Notes under the pieces: model-generated
Told to the model about the DNA's origin: nothing
What the model saw: only the letters and a program-made list of their open reading frames with translations
Databases searched by the model: none
DNA from: Thermosulfidibacter sp.
Lineage (GTDB): Bacteria > Thermosulfidibacterota > Thermosulfidibacteria > Thermosulfidibacterales > Thermosulfidibacteraceae
Direction: 5' to 3'
Length of the DNA stretch: 64,000 nucleotides
Assembly (NCBI GenBank): GCA_023269715.1
Contig: JAGDVO010000010.1
Coordinates: forward strand, 1 to 64,000
Program-made: the position numbers and the translations under genes
Shown here: positions 38,261-48,604 of the stretch, in pieces
Numbering within the stretch: the stretch's first letter is position 1
Layout of the letters: every line of letters starts with the position of its first letter

Positions 38261-38844
38261 TCCTCAGCAGAAGTTTCCTTGATTTCCTCCTCCTCCTCAA
38301 CCGTAACTACAGTAACTACAGGCTCATCGGGCTCAAGCGCTATTCTTATGCCTTCAGGTACTTTAATATCTCTTACGAAGAGAGTGTCTCCAATATCAAG
38401 AGAAGAAACATCAACTTCTATTTCCTCTACTATATCCTTCGGCAAACACTCTATCTCTATCTCATTTCTTATAATCTCAAGTGTACCACCCTTCTTAACA
38501 CCAATACACTCTCCCACAAACTTCAACGGAACAGCAAGAGAAACTGTTCTTGTAGCTACGAGCTCATAAAAATCTATGTGTAAAATTTCCCCTGTTACAG
38601 GATGCTTCTGAACATCCTTTACTATCACATCTCTAACACCTATACCTTCGATATTGATTTTCCAAACATGAGCCTCCCTAACAAGACCCTTAAGATACTT
38701 CTGCACTGTACTTGCCTTTACAGCAATGGCCTTACTACCAAAATCCCCGCCGTATATCACTGCAGGTATATAACCACTCCTACGCAGTTTTCTCGCAACG
38801 CCTTTACCCCTCGCATCCCTGACTACAGCCTCAAAAGCTACCAT
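38257..38844 (-). CDS. rplY: Ribosomal protein bL25 (long, Ctc type)
   Basis: 195-residue 5S-rRNA-binding protein of the 50S subunit, with the N-terminal L25 domain (ARGKGVARKLRRSGYIPAVIYGG) and the C-terminal TL5/Ctc beta domain present in the long form. Residues VQKHPVTGEILHIDFYEL join the two. The tail is very acidic (a run of Glu near 183-195). It lies 18 bp behind prs and overlaps pth by 4 bp. Confidence 0.95.
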   Translation of the reverse strand: MVAFEAVVRDARGKGVARKLRRSGYIPAVIYGGDFGSKAIAVKASTVQKYLKGLVREAHVWKINIEGIGVRDVIVKDVQKHPVTGEILHIDFYELVATRTVSLAVPLKFVGECIGVKKGGTLEIIRNEIEIECLPKDIVEEIEVDVSSLDIGDTLFVRDIKVPEGIRIALEPDEPVVTVVTVEEEEEIKETSAEE

Positions 38845-38862
38845 ACTTCCCCTCCTATAGAT

Positions 38863-39795
38863 TTACTCAAAAAGGACACTTACAGATTCATTTATATGGA
38901 TTCTCTTTATGGCTTCACCTATAAGAGGAGCTATAGTTAAAACTTCCACCTTATCAATCTTACCGACAGGTATGGTATCAGTAACTATCACCTTGGTAAT
39001 ATCTGACTTTTCAATTCTATCCTTTGCAGGGCCAGAAAATACAGGATGAGTTGCAAAAGCATAAACAGATACTGCACCCTTTTCCAAAAGAGCACTCGTT
39101 GCTTTAACAAGAGTACCGGCCGTATCGATGATATCATCTATTATAATGGCAACTCTATCCCTTACATCACCAACAACATGCATAACTTCAGCCACGTTAG
39201 GAGCACTTCTCCTCTTATCTATAACAGCTAAAGGCAAATCTAGTTTTTTAGCCAATCTTCTTGCTCTCTCAACTCCACCAGCATCAGGTGAAACAACCAC
39301 GGCCCTTCCCAAGTCCATATTCTTGGACGCATATTCAACAAAAACGGGTAAAGCCATAAGGTTATCAACAGGAATATCAAAAAAACCTTGAATCTGACCT
39401 GCATGAAGATCAACAGTCAACACTCTATCTGCACCAGCAACTGTTATAATATTAGCCACAAGTTTAGCAGTAATAGGAACCCTAGGTTGTACTTTCCTAT
39501 CCTGCCTCGCATAGGCATAATAGGGTACAACCGCAGTTATCCTCCCAGCTGACGCCCTTTTTAAGGCATCTATCATAACCAATAGTTCCATAAGATTTTC
39601 ATTAACCGGAGGCAAAAGGGGTTGAATAACAAAGACATCATTACCCCTTACACTCTCGAGTATCTGAACGTTTATCTCGCCGTCACTAAATCTTCCAACA
39701 AAAGCCTTCCCAAGTGGAATACCTATATACTCCGAGATTTTTTCACTAAGTGCAACGTTTGCATTGCCCGTAAAAATCTGCAAATTCCAAGGCAT
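38863..39795 (-). CDS. prs: Ribose-phosphate pyrophosphokinase
   Basis: 310-residue PRPP synthase making the sugar donor for nucleotide, histidine and NAD synthesis. Motifs are [19 protein letters not shown] at the N-terminus, [53 protein letters not shown] and the PRPP loop [15 protein letters not shown] near 215. A GGAG site precedes the ATG and a good promoter lies upstream, so prs-rplY-pth can be transcribed independently of the nuo/kinase genes ahead of it. Confidence 0.97.
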   Translation of the reverse strand: MPWNLQIFTGNANVALSEKISEYIGIPLGKAFVGRFSDGEINVQILESVRGNDVFVIQPLLPPVNENLMELLVMIDALKRASAGRITAVVPYYAYARQDRKVQPRVPITAKLVANIITVAGADRVLTVDLHAGQIQGFFDIPVDNLMALPVFVEYASKNMDLGRAVVVSPDAGGVERARRLAKKLDLPLAVIDKRRSAPNVAEVMHVVGDVRDRVAIIIDDIIDTAGTLVKATSALLEKGAVSVYAFATHPVFSGPAKDRIEKSDITKVIVTDTIPVGKIDKVEVLTIAPLIGEAIKRIHINESVSVLFE

Positions 39796-39833
39796 GTTTC
39801 TACTCCAAAAGTTATTTCTACAGGATGTTAAAA

Positions 39834-39860
39834 ATTATCAACAAAATAGTATCTTGTCAA
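39834..39860 (-). promoter_or_regulatory. Candidate promoter for prs-rplY-pth
   Basis: On the minus strand a perfect TTGACA (39860-39855) is followed after 15 nt by GATAAT (39839-39834), 39 nt before the prs ATG. It occupies the only sizeable gap (68 bp) between the upstream kinase gene and prs. The 15-nt spacer is short; TAATTT with a 17-nt spacer is an alternative. Confidence 0.5.
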
Positions 39861-39863
39861 TCA

Positions 39864-41045
39864 CTAAGATTTCAAAGTAGGTAACCTTATGACAGAGAGA
39901 GTGCCGTCCTTTATAGATAAAACCTCAAAATCTCCATTGTGAATTATAACCGCTTCCCTCGCGATAGCAAAACCCCACTTATCAAAATTCCTACCTTCCT
40001 CAACGATCCAAGGTTCATATATAAGAGGTAACACCTTGGAAGGTATCTTAAAATTGCTGAGTATCGATATCTCCAAAAATTTACCATCCTCATTGCAGTC
40101 CAATTTAATAACCACTTCCTGTTTAGTAACAGAAAATCCAAACTCAACTAAAGTAGAAAACAAATTGCAAAAAGCTATGTTCAGTATAGCCAAACTTCCA
40201 AAGATACTTGTGTTTTCATTTATCTTACCAAGATTATAATTTACACTGTATTTATCCCTATAAGGTAACATATTGTACTTTCTTAAAAACTCTTCTGTGG
40301 AAATATAATCGACAAACTTCTCTAAAAACCGTTTTGCTTTTATTTCAGAAAAAACTACATCTCTCATAGTTTTTATTTTAACGAAATCCTCATACCCTCT
40401 TACAGTGCTCAGTAAGTTTTCAGCAGACTCGATAATTATACCTATAATCTTGGACTCCTCCGGACAACTTCCATAGATCCTCTTCAAGAAAGCAGATACC
40501 GGAACAATCGAGTTTTTTACGGTATGAGAGATAAACATGCTTATACCTGATAGTACATTGAGTGCTTCTTCGCTTTTCTTTTCCGTAATATCTATAAAGG
40601 TCCTAACAGCTCCTATCATCTCTCCTCTTATCTTCAAGGGAGAAGTCTTAACCCAAAAGATCCTTTTTCTACCTTCCACAAATAAAACAAGTTCTTCCTC
40701 TTCATCTACTCCCTTTTCAACCACCCTTACACATTTACCCGAACTACATGGAGCGTCCGTTCTCATAAAAATCTCCCAGCACTTCCCTTGAAAATCATAC
40801 CCTTCGATGGAAAAAATCCTCTTTAGTTCTTTATTAATATGAATAACATTCATATCCCTATCCACCACAAGGATTCCGATGTTCACTGCATTCAAAATTT
40901 CAGCCAGTAACTCCCTAGATCTTGCAAGTTCTTCTGCTTTCCTTTCCATCTCCTTACGGTAAAAAGCCTCTACCTCCAAGAGCTTAGCAAGATGACTTTT
41001 ACACTTCTCAAGTTCCAATTTTAAACGTTCAATGTCCTTGGCCAT
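39864..41045 (-). CDS. PAS-domain kinase-like sensor with degenerate ATPase domain
   Basis: 393-residue soluble protein. A coiled coil (about 1-50) leads to a PAS domain (about 45-155) that contains a Cys pair in APCSSGKC, a spacing seen in a subset of redox or metal-related PAS domains. A HisKA-like segment keeps a His (MFISHTVKNSIVPVSAF near 175). The ATPase domain is clearly worn: the N box reads NIAFCNLFSTLVEFG, the G1 DxGxG motif is absent, the F box is IYEPWIVEE, and the G2 loop is KWGFAIA. It is therefore probably a pseudokinase or acceptor partner. It follows the GAF kinase gene by 9 bp, in the same run as the nuo operon. Confidence 0.72.
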   Translation of the reverse strand: MAKDIERLKLELEKCKSHLAKLLEVEAFYRKEMERKAEELARSRELLAEILNAVNIGILVVDRDMNVIHINKELKRIFSIEGYDFQGKCWEIFMRTDAPCSSGKCVRVVEKGVDEEEELVLFVEGRKRIFWVKTSPLKIRGEMIGAVRTFIDITEKKSEEALNVLSGISMFISHTVKNSIVPVSAFLKRIYGSCPEESKIIGIIIESAENLLSTVRGYEDFVKIKTMRDVVFSEIKAKRFLEKFVDYISTEEFLRKYNMLPYRDKYSVNYNLGKINENTSIFGSLAILNIAFCNLFSTLVEFGFSVTKQEVVIKLDCNEDGKFLEISILSNFKIPSKVLPLIYEPWIVEEGRNFDKWGFAIAREAVIIHNGDFEVLSIKDGTLSVIRLPTLKS

Positions 41046-41054
41046 AGAAAGTTC

Positions 41055-42923
41055 CTACAAAGGAAGATAGATTTCAAAGGTAGTACCCTTGGGATAATCG
41101 TTATCCACCCTTATAAAACCACCGTGCATCTCCACTATCCTTTTTGAAGTACTTAAACCAAGACCGGTACCTTCACTCTTCGTTGTAAAAAAGGGATTAA
41201 ATATATTTGGAACTATCTCAGATGGAATACCACCACCAGTGTCAGAAACTTCTATCTTCAGATATCTCTTATTGTCCAATACTTCCTCCGCACTCCTGAT
41301 TCTCAAAACACCACCACCCATTCTTTCCATAGCCTGAATGGCATTCTTTACTATATTTATTATAACCCTTTTTATCTGTGCCCTATCAACTCTGATCTTA
41401 GGTAGGTCTCTATTTAACTCCTTAACAAGTATTATCTTCTTATCTCTAAGCTCATAAACTTCCATAAAAAGAACCTCATCTATCAATTCATTTATATCCG
41501 TTTCTTCATACTTAATAGTCGGCTTTCTAACGTAAGTTAAAATATCCTGTAGAGAATCTAGCAACTTCTTACCTTCATCCATCATCATCTTTAGAATCTT
41601 TTTTTCTGGATAATCCTCTGGAAACTTCCTATAAAGCTTTTCAGCAAGACCCGTTATGGCTATAAGTGGATTCTTTATATCGTGAACAACCCTCGCAACA
41701 AACTCGCCAAGGTTTTTCAGTCTTTCAGATTCTTCCAATGTCTCGTGAGCAAGCCTTAGTTCCTCTACAGTTTTCCTATATAACTCCTGAACCTTCGCAC
41801 TTTCAAAGGCAAGTGAACACTGATCAGCAAAGTGGTTAAGCATTTCATAGGTCAAAGAACCTATATCATACTCGCTACCGACTATAAAAGCACCTATAAG
41901 CTTATTCTCAACAAAAAGTGGAACGAGATAAGCTCTAGAAGAAGATATCTCAAAAGCATCCTTTAAAGATTTAAGCAAGGGCATTATTTCATCGTCCCTA
42001 ACATCAACATGCACTACAATCTTATCAACAGGATCATAAAAGGAGCTATCAGGAACACTTGCTACAACAAGCTTCTTATATAACTCCCCTCTAAAAGCCA
42101 AAAAACCCCTAAAAACATCATCTTTTCCATCGTAAACCAAGTATATAGCTTCTTTAAAACCAAAAGCACCTCTTTCACAACATAAAGCCCATAGAGCAAT
42201 TTCAACTCTCCTTCTAAAATCTGCAGTTTTCCTAAATAAATTGTTTATATTGTAGAAGAAAGAGAAATACCTTAATCTCTCTGTAACGTCTATCTTAAAA
42301 AGATATAGATTCAAGTATAAAAGAAGAGAATTTAAAAAAATCTCTAAATATTCTATTTTAAAAGAAGCTCCTCTTATCTCAAGCTCTACATTTAATAAGC
42401 TGTTTTCATAGTTATATGTTCCATGAGACTTTTCAGACTCAGCGACGAATACTTTCCTCTTATCAAAGAATTTAACAGCAATCCTAACCTCTTCAACTTC
42501 TAAAATCTTAGTCATAAAAGAAGCTAAACTTTCAAAAAATTCAATATTATCCATATCTATGTTATCTTTCAAAAAACTCAAAAATGAACTTATAGTATTT
42601 CTAACATAGAAATCCAAGTTAAACTTATAACCAACATGAATTACAAATGAGAAAACTTCAAGTAGATCCAATTTACTTTTGATATTCTTAGGTACCTTTA
42701 AATTTAATGTTACATTTCTATATTTTGATTCAAATTCGTAAAACTTATCTCCTAATTCACCTTTTTTAAACTCGTAATAAGTATCATCTACTTTTATAAT
42801 AAAATGACCAACATCTAAGTTCAGTATTTCCAAAAAAATAAAACAAAGCTCATCTAGAACAGGAACTAATCCTCTTGTTTTTATTTCATCAACATAACTA
42901 AAAATATCACCGATTCTAACCAT
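41055..42923 (-). CDS. GAF-domain sensor histidine kinase downstream of nuo
   Basis: 622-residue soluble kinase. The N-terminal 230 residues show no domain I recognise. A GAF-like domain follows (about 235-385), then a coiled-coil linker and a HisKA domain with phospho-acceptor His in ARVVHDIKNPLIAITGL near 422. The ATPase domain is intact: NIVKNAIQAMERMGGG, VSDTGGGIPSEI, FNPFFTTKSEGTGLGLSTSKRI. It begins 12 bp after nuoN, so it is probably on the complex I transcript, and is followed 9 bp later by the degenerate kinase. No response regulator is near. Linkage suggests respiratory or redox sensing, an inference only. Confidence 0.85.
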   Translation of the reverse strand: MVRIGDIFSYVDEIKTRGLVPVLDELCFIFLEILNLDVGHFIIKVDDTYYEFKKGELGDKFYEFESKYRNVTLNLKVPKNIKSKLDLLEVFSFVIHVGYKFNLDFYVRNTISSFLSFLKDNIDMDNIEFFESLASFMTKILEVEEVRIAVKFFDKRKVFVAESEKSHGTYNYENSLLNVELEIRGASFKIEYLEIFLNSLLLYLNLYLFKIDVTERLRYFSFFYNINNLFRKTADFRRRVEIALWALCCERGAFGFKEAIYLVYDGKDDVFRGFLAFRGELYKKLVVASVPDSSFYDPVDKIVVHVDVRDDEIMPLLKSLKDAFEISSSRAYLVPLFVENKLIGAFIVGSEYDIGSLTYEMLNHFADQCSLAFESAKVQELYRKTVEELRLAHETLEESERLKNLGEFVARVVHDIKNPLIAITGLAEKLYRKFPEDYPEKKILKMMMDEGKKLLDSLQDILTYVRKPTIKYEETDINELIDEVLFMEVYELRDKKIILVKELNRDLPKIRVDRAQIKRVIINIVKNAIQAMERMGGGVLRIRSAEEVLDNKRYLKIEVSDTGGGIPSEIVPNIFNPFFTTKSEGTGLGLSTSKRIVEMHGGFIRVDNDYPKGTTFEIYLPL

Positions 42924-42935
42924 AATAACACACTA

Positions 42936-44336
42936 TCATTTTATAGCAGCAACAACCACGTTAAACACAGCTTCAGGAATTACTCCAACAATAACTACCA
43001 GAATAGAAAGTAAAAATAGAACTATTCCTGTGAACGGTCCTACTGTCATTTCATAACTTTCCGCACGTGGATCCCTCATAAACATGGAGTAAACTACCTT
43101 TAGATAATAGTATGCTGCTATAGCACTATTGATAAGAGCAAATACCACTAGAGCCCATAAACCTTTCTTTAACGCTATAGAAAACAGGTAAAACTTGGCT
43201 GAGAAACCTATAGTACCAGGGATTCCAGTTAAAGAGAAGAGGAATGCAGAGAGGATAAACGCTAAAAGTGGTTGTCTTGTGGCAAGTCCAGAAAGACTCT
43301 CTAAATCAGTATTAATCTCATTCCTACCACCAATAACACTCAAGACTGCAAAGCTACCAAGGTTCATTATAGAGTAAGCTATAGCGTAAAATACAATAGC
43401 AGCTACTCCCTCCTTACCTCCAGCAAGGTAACCCATAAGGATATAACCGGCATGTGCTATCGAAGAATAAGCTAAAATCCTCTTAACGTCTGTTTGTCTA
43501 ATAGCGGTAATGTTACCGATCAGCATGGAGGTAACCGAAGCCGCAAATATAAGGATGTACCATATATCTTCGGCAATTGAATTTAACAACCTTATAGTAA
43601 ATATGAAAATGGCAGCCTTGCCAGCGGTCATCATAAAACCTGTTGAAGGACTTGGGGCTCCCTGATAAACGTCAGGTGCCCATATGTGGAAAGGTGCGGC
43701 AGACATTTTAAATAGGATTGAAACCAACAATAGAGCAACTGATATAGAAAAGATCAACGTTGTCTTTTCCTTTGCCAAAACTTCAATATCAAGCGAACCA
43801 GCAGAATATAGCATCAAAGCCATTCCAAGAGCAGTAAAAGTAGCGGAAAATGCCCCGATGATAAAATATTTAATAGCAGCTTCAACAGAAGCATCCCTTT
43901 CTCTAGTAAAACCACTTAGAGCATAAAGACATATAGATAGTATCTCCAAGTTTAGGAAAAATAGGAGTATGTTCATGCTAGATGCAAGAAGCATCATGCT
44001 ACAAACAGCAAGGGCAACTAATCCATAGAATTCACCATAGTGTCTATCCTCTCTTAAGAGATAATCACGGGCGTAAAGTGTAGTTACCGCTCCGCAGAAT
44101 ATAAATAGCAAGTTGGATACAAACGTAAGACCATCCCTAGCCAAAGTGCCACTAAAAGCTCTGCCACTATTTTCAACAAATAGACTAACTATTCCAGCAC
44201 ACAAGAAACCTATAAAAGCTATTATATTTCCATAACCTTTCCTACCCTGACCACTATCCACAATAAGTACAACAAGAGCTGTAAGTAAAACAGTTATTTC
44301 AGGTAATATAGCTAGAAGATCCTTTATTTCCACCAT
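42936..44336 (-). CDS. nuoN: NADH-quinone oxidoreductase subunit N
   Basis: 466-residue antiporter-like membrane subunit of complex I with about 14 hydrophobic helices. Conserved features are the Lys/Glu helix region FKMSAAPFHIWAPDVYQGAPSP, the broken-helix region and KRILAYSSIAHAGYILMG. It forms one of the proton-pumping modules next to NuoM and NuoK. A GAGGAGG site precedes the ATG. It is the last nuo gene; the kinase gene follows after 12 bp. Confidence 0.96.
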   Translation of the reverse strand: MVEIKDLLAILPEITVLLTALVVLIVDSGQGRKGYGNIIAFIGFLCAGIVSLFVENSGRAFSGTLARDGLTFVSNLLFIFCGAVTTLYARDYLLREDRHYGEFYGLVALAVCSMMLLASSMNILLFFLNLEILSICLYALSGFTRERDASVEAAIKYFIIGAFSATFTALGMALMLYSAGSLDIEVLAKEKTTLIFSISVALLLVSILFKMSAAPFHIWAPDVYQGAPSPSTGFMMTAGKAAIFIFTIRLLNSIAEDIWYILIFAASVTSMLIGNITAIRQTDVKRILAYSSIAHAGYILMGYLAGGKEGVAAIVFYAIAYSIMNLGSFAVLSVIGGRNEINTDLESLSGLATRQPLLAFILSAFLFSLTGIPGTIGFSAKFYLFSIALKKGLWALVVFALINSAIAAYYYLKVVYSMFMRDPRAESYEMTVGPFTGIVLFLLSILVVIVGVIPEAVFNVVVAAIK

Positions 44337-44349
44337 ACACTATTCCTCC

Positions 44350-45876
44350 TCATTTTTCTAAATTGTATACAACTTTATCTACCACAAAGGTGTTCTTAGC
44401 ACTCTTCACCGACTCGATAAAGGTATTTACAGCAGGCTCCATTTTATCCAGGAAAGGCTTCGGATAAAGACCTATCCAGAACATAGGTGTAACTATCGCC
44501 AACATTATAAGAATCTCTCTAAAATCCAAATCTTTCAGCTTGAGATTTTCTGGATTTGTTATTTCATGGAAGAAAACCCTTTTATACATCCAAAGTAGAT
44601 ATGCAGCAGAAAATACTGTCGCAGTAGCACCGAGTATAGCAAATAGAGGATATACTTTAAATGTACCCAAAAGAGTTAAAAATTCACCAATAAAACCGTT
44701 AAGTCCTGGTAAACCACAAGAGGAAAAGGCAGTTATAGAAAAGAAGGTTGCATAGATAGGCATAACCTTGGCTATTCCACCGTACTCCGAAATAAGCCTT
44801 GTATGCCTTCTATCATAGATCATTCCAACCAGTAAAAACAGAGCTCCCGTTGAAATACCATGGTTTATCATCTGCAATAAACTCCCAGAAACACTCTCTG
44901 GAGTGAGGGCAAAAAGACCGAGCATACAAGTACCAAGGTGGCTAACCGACGAGTAAGCTACAAGCTTCTTTATATCCTCCTGCACAAGAGCAACTAAAGC
45001 TCCATATATTATTCCAATCACGGATAAGGTTAAGAATAGATAGCTATACTCTCCAACTGCCTGCGGAAAAAGAGGCATACAAAACCTCATAAAACCATAA
45101 GTTCCCATTTTAAGAAGAATACCGGCAAGGATTACAGAGCCGGCAGTCGGAGCTTCAACGTGGGCATCGGGTAGCCATGTATGGAATGGCCACATAGGAA
45201 CTTTAATCGCAAAGGATACAGCGAAGGCGAAGAAAAGATAGGGTATTACAGAAGGAGGTAAACTGGTTCTATAAATATCAAAAATATCAAAGGAGAGATC
45301 ACCTGTTAATTTGTAGTGGTTCCAATAGAGGTAAATTATAGCACCCAACATCAATACAGAACCGGCCATAGTATATAGGAAAAATTTTATAGCTGCATAG
45401 ACTCTCCTTGGACCTCCCCACACTCCTATAAGTAAAAACATAGGTATCAAAAGGAGCTCCCAGAAGAGATAGAAAAGCAAGAAGTCTAGAGCAACGAAAA
45501 CACCTATCATTGTAGTTTCAAGGAAGAGGAATGCTATCATATACTCCTTAACTCTCTTCTCTATAGTCCACGAAGCAAGTATGGAGAGAGTAGTAAGAAA
45601 GGTCGTAAGTAGAACCAAGAACAGACTTATACCATCAATGCCTACATGGTACCAGGCACCCCAACTTTTGATCCAGGGATATTTCTCAACAAACTGGAAA
45701 CCCTTATTGGGATCGAAATAGAAGTATAGAGGAATAGAAACTACAAATTCAACGAGACTCACGCTAAGGGCAAACCATCTTATAGCCTTCTCGTTTTTAC
45801 CGTCGATAAGAGCAACGATAATAGCTCCAAACAAAGGTATCACAAGTAGCAAACTGATAATTGGATACTCCATCAT
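44350..45876 (-). CDS. nuoM: NADH-quinone oxidoreductase subunit M
   Basis: 508-residue antiporter-like proton-pumping membrane subunit. Visible signatures are [21 protein letters not shown] with the key Glu, [27 protein letters not shown] with the pumping Lys, and [19 protein letters not shown] use the ATG at 45876, with GAGGGTGG about 8 nt upstream; a GTG at 45885 or the next ATG at 45873 are alternatives. Between nuoL and nuoN, standard order. Confidence 0.97.
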   Translation of the reverse strand: MMEYPIISLLLVIPLFGAIIVALIDGKNEKAIRWFALSVSLVEFVVSIPLYFYFDPNKGFQFVEKYPWIKSWGAWYHVGIDGISLFLVLLTTFLTTLSILASWTIEKRVKEYMIAFLFLETTMIGVFVALDFLLFYLFWELLLIPMFLLIGVWGGPRRVYAAIKFFLYTMAGSVLMLGAIIYLYWNHYKLTGDLSFDIFDIYRTSLPPSVIPYLFFAFAVSFAIKVPMWPFHTWLPDAHVEAPTAGSVILAGILLKMGTYGFMRFCMPLFPQAVGEYSYLFLTLSVIGIIYGALVALVQEDIKKLVAYSSVSHLGTCMLGLFALTPESVSGSLLQMINHGISTGALFLLVGMIYDRRHTRLISEYGGIAKVMPIYATFFSITAFSSCGLPGLNGFIGEFLTLLGTFKVYPLFAILGATATVFSAAYLLWMYKRVFFHEITNPENLKLKDLDFREILIMLAIVTPMFWIGLYPKPFLDKMEPAVNTFIESVKSAKNTFVVDKVVYNLEK

Positions 45877-45898
45877 ACCTACCACCCTCTTCTAAAGG

Positions 45899-47779
45899 TT
45901 AAAATATAAGTTTTATTCCGCAAATCAGTATTACTCCAATTATAACCAACCAGCCATAATCCGGTATGTAACCTGTCTGAATCCTTCTTACGACAGAACT
46001 TACCACTCCAAAGAAATTGGCAACTCCATTTACGATACCGTCTATTATCATCACATCAACAAATTTCCAAAGTGCCCACCTTGATATCTCAACAGTAGGA
46101 TTGATAAAGAGAGCAAAGTAAATCTCGTCTACATAGTACTTGTTATAAAGTAAAAGGTATAGTGGTCTAAGAGTTTGCGATAACCTTCTGGGATCTGGAG
46201 CAAATTTTATATACATAGAATAAGCTATTCCTATACCAATGAGAGCAACAACAACCGAAAGAATTATCAGAAAACTAGCCTCCTCTTCGTGATGCCCTCC
46301 TACCTCTCTTAAAACAAGAGCCTTATTCACAAAACCTTCAAAACCACCATTCGGTAAAATTGCAGCAAATCCAACAAGAATAGAACCTATAGCTAACACT
46401 ATAAGGGGAATAGTCATTATAAGAGGACTTTCGTGGGCATGTTCCACAAGATGCTTGTCCCTAGGCTTACCAAAGAATGTAAGGAAAATCAGACGGAACA
46501 TGTAGAATGCTGTCATACCAGCTGTAATAGTCCCAACGAGCCATATTCCCCTATGTCCAGATACATAAGCGTGATGTAAGATCGAATCCTTAGACCAGAA
46601 CCCAGCAAGAGGTGGAATACCAGCAATAGCTAGAGCACCAACTATGAATGTAAGTGCCGTTATCTTCATTTTATCGTAAAGACCACCCATCTTCTGGATA
46701 TCAAGTTCACCGTGAAGAGCATGCATAACAGAACCAGAGCACAGGAACAACAAGCCTTTAAAGAATGCATGTGTAAAGAGATGGAATATACCAGCAGAAT
46801 AGGCTCCAACCCCAACACCAACAAACATATAACCGAGCTGACTCACAGTTGAATATGCAAGAATCCTCTTAAGGTCATTGTTAACGAGAGCCATAGAAGC
46901 AGCAAACATAGCTGTTGCAACACCGACAACAGCTATGACATCAAGGGCAATAGGAGCCATAGAATATATAACCGAAGACCTTGCAGTCATGTAGACACCA
47001 GCTGTTACCATTGTAGCAGCATGAATAAGAGCAGAAACAGGAGTAGGACCTTCCATGGCATCCGGTAACCAAACATAAAGTGGGATCTGTGCACTTTTAC
47101 CAGTCGCTCCGCTAAATAGTAGTAATCCCACTATGGTTGCAACTTCAGGTGTTAAAAGGTTTGCCTTCTCAATTACATCTTTGTATATAAGAGAACCTGT
47201 AACTTTATAAAGTACAAACAGGCCAATAAGAAAACCAAAATCACCCACTCTATTAGTGATAAAGGCCTTTAAACCCGCATTGGCTGCAGATGTTTTCTCA
47301 TACCAGTAACCTATCAAGAGATAGGAACAAAGACCCACTCCTTCCCATCCAACAAAAAGTAGCACATAATTATTAGCAAGAACCAAAGTCAACATAAAGA
47401 AGCAGAAAAGATTTAGATAAGAAAAGTATTTAGCATAACCTCTGTCCGTCTCTTCATGCATATAACCGATAGAATAGATGTGAATCCATGTTGCAACGAA
47501 GGTAACAGTAACTACCATAACTGTTGATAACTCATCAAGCCTAAAGCCTATCGGAATTTTGGTATTACCCACAGTAATCCACCAGTAAACAACGTCATCA
47601 AACCTCAGACCATTCACCACCATATAGGCAAGCTTAAGAGCTATAACCGCTGGAATCGCTATCGCAGGTACCGCTATGAGATGTGCCTTTTTACCGACTT
47701 TCCAACAGAATACACCATTTATAAAGGCTCCCACTAGAGGAAGAAGAACCACTAATAAAGCCATATCCTTAATTTCCAT
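45899..47779 (-). CDS. nuoL: NADH-quinone oxidoreductase subunit L
   Basis: 626-residue distal antiporter-like subunit with a C-terminal lateral helix segment. Features include LFVGWEGVGLCSYLLIGYWYE with the conserved Glu, ATGKSAQIPLYVWLPDAMEGPTPVSALIHAATMVTAGVYM and NDLKRILAYSTVSQLGYMF. Normal length. A TAGGAGG site precedes the ATG, 9 bp after nuoK. Confidence 0.97.
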   Translation of the reverse strand: MEIKDMALLVVLLPLVGAFINGVFCWKVGKKAHLIAVPAIAIPAVIALKLAYMVVNGLRFDDVVYWWITVGNTKIPIGFRLDELSTVMVVTVTFVATWIHIYSIGYMHEETDRGYAKYFSYLNLFCFFMLTLVLANNYVLLFVGWEGVGLCSYLLIGYWYEKTSAANAGLKAFITNRVGDFGFLIGLFVLYKVTGSLIYKDVIEKANLLTPEVATIVGLLLFSGATGKSAQIPLYVWLPDAMEGPTPVSALIHAATMVTAGVYMTARSSVIYSMAPIALDVIAVVGVATAMFAASMALVNNDLKRILAYSTVSQLGYMFVGVGVGAYSAGIFHLFTHAFFKGLLFLCSGSVMHALHGELDIQKMGGLYDKMKITALTFIVGALAIAGIPPLAGFWSKDSILHHAYVSGHRGIWLVGTITAGMTAFYMFRLIFLTFFGKPRDKHLVEHAHESPLIMTIPLIVLAIGSILVGFAAILPNGGFEGFVNKALVLREVGGHHEEEASFLIILSVVVALIGIGIAYSMYIKFAPDPRRLSQTLRPLYLLLYNKYYVDEIYFALFINPTVEISRWALWKFVDVMIIDGIVNGVANFFGVVSSVVRRIQTGYIPDYGWLVIIGVILICGIKLIF

Positions 47780-47788
47780 TCTTCCCTC

Positions 47789-48091
47789 CTACCACCTAAG
47801 TAGCTGAGCTCTATCTATATCCACATTACCCTTTTTACGATAGTAAGAAGTTATTATAGCCATACCTATAGCTGCTTCACCAGCTGCAATGGCCATCACA
47901 AATAGGGCTATAACTTGTCCATCTAAAGCACCACTTGCTTTGGATATGGCGACGAAGAGAATATTTACACTGTTCAACATAAGTTCTATAGATAAGAACA
48001 TTACTATAGCGTTTCTCCTCACAAGGATACCAAAAAAACCTATAACAAACATAATGAGGCTCAAGCCATAAATAACTTCCATACGTAACAT
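47789..48091 (-). CDS. nuoK: NADH-quinone oxidoreductase subunit K
   Basis: 100-residue, three-helix membrane subunit with the two conserved membrane Glu residues (FLSIELMLNSVN and AAGEAAIGMAI), part of the proton path next to NuoJ. Start ATG 48091 fits the GAGGTG site; an ATG three codons later is possible. Confidence 0.97.
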   Translation of the reverse strand: MLRMEVIYGLSLIMFVIGFFGILVRRNAIVMFLSIELMLNSVNILFVAISKASGALDGQVIALFVMAIAAGEAAIGMAIITSYYRKKGNVDIDRAQLLRW

Positions 48092-48101
48092 CCCACACCT
48101 C

Positions 48102-48590
48102 TCATAGCTTCTTTTTCGCCATAGCTACAGCACCTACAACAGCCGAGAATATAAGGATAGACACAACTTCAAAGGGTAAAGCGTACTTGGTAAATATGAG
48201 TTCAGCTAGTTTATCGCCGTGGATATAGTCACTTACTATAGGAATATCTCCCCTTATGAAGCCAGCCAAGAAAAGGAACTGAATCAGGAGCACAAAAGCT
48301 ACAACAAAGGCAGCAAAAAATCTTGGAACCCTTATAACCTCTACAAATCCACCGTTAGCGAGATCCACCAGCATAATAACAAAAAGCACGAAAACAACCA
48401 CCGCTCCCATATAGACTATCACCTGAACAACAGCAACAAAGGGAGCCTTAAGATACGCCAAATACAGTATGGCAGTAAGCACCATGTTAAACAGGAGAGA
48501 AAGGGCCGAATGAACCGGCTTTTTCAGGAAAACCACACCACAAGCTGAAAGAATCATCAAAGCTGCTAAAACATAAAAGATGATTTCCAT
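48102..48590 (-). CDS. nuoJ: NADH-quinone oxidoreductase subunit J
   Basis: 162-residue, five-helix membrane subunit. The family signature is VYMGAVVVFVLFVIMLVDL, the third helix with its pi-bulge region. A GGAGAG site precedes the ATG. It is next to nuoK, as in other complex I operons. Confidence 0.96.
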   Translation of the reverse strand: MEIIFYVLAALMILSACGVVFLKKPVHSALSLLFNMVLTAILYLAYLKAPFVAVVQVIVYMGAVVVFVLFVIMLVDLANGGFVEVIRVPRFFAAFVVAFVLLIQFLFLAGFIRGDIPIVSDYIHGDKLAELIFTKYALPFEVVSILIFSAVVGAVAMAKKKL

Positions 48591-48604
48591 CTTTCTCTCT
48601 CCTT

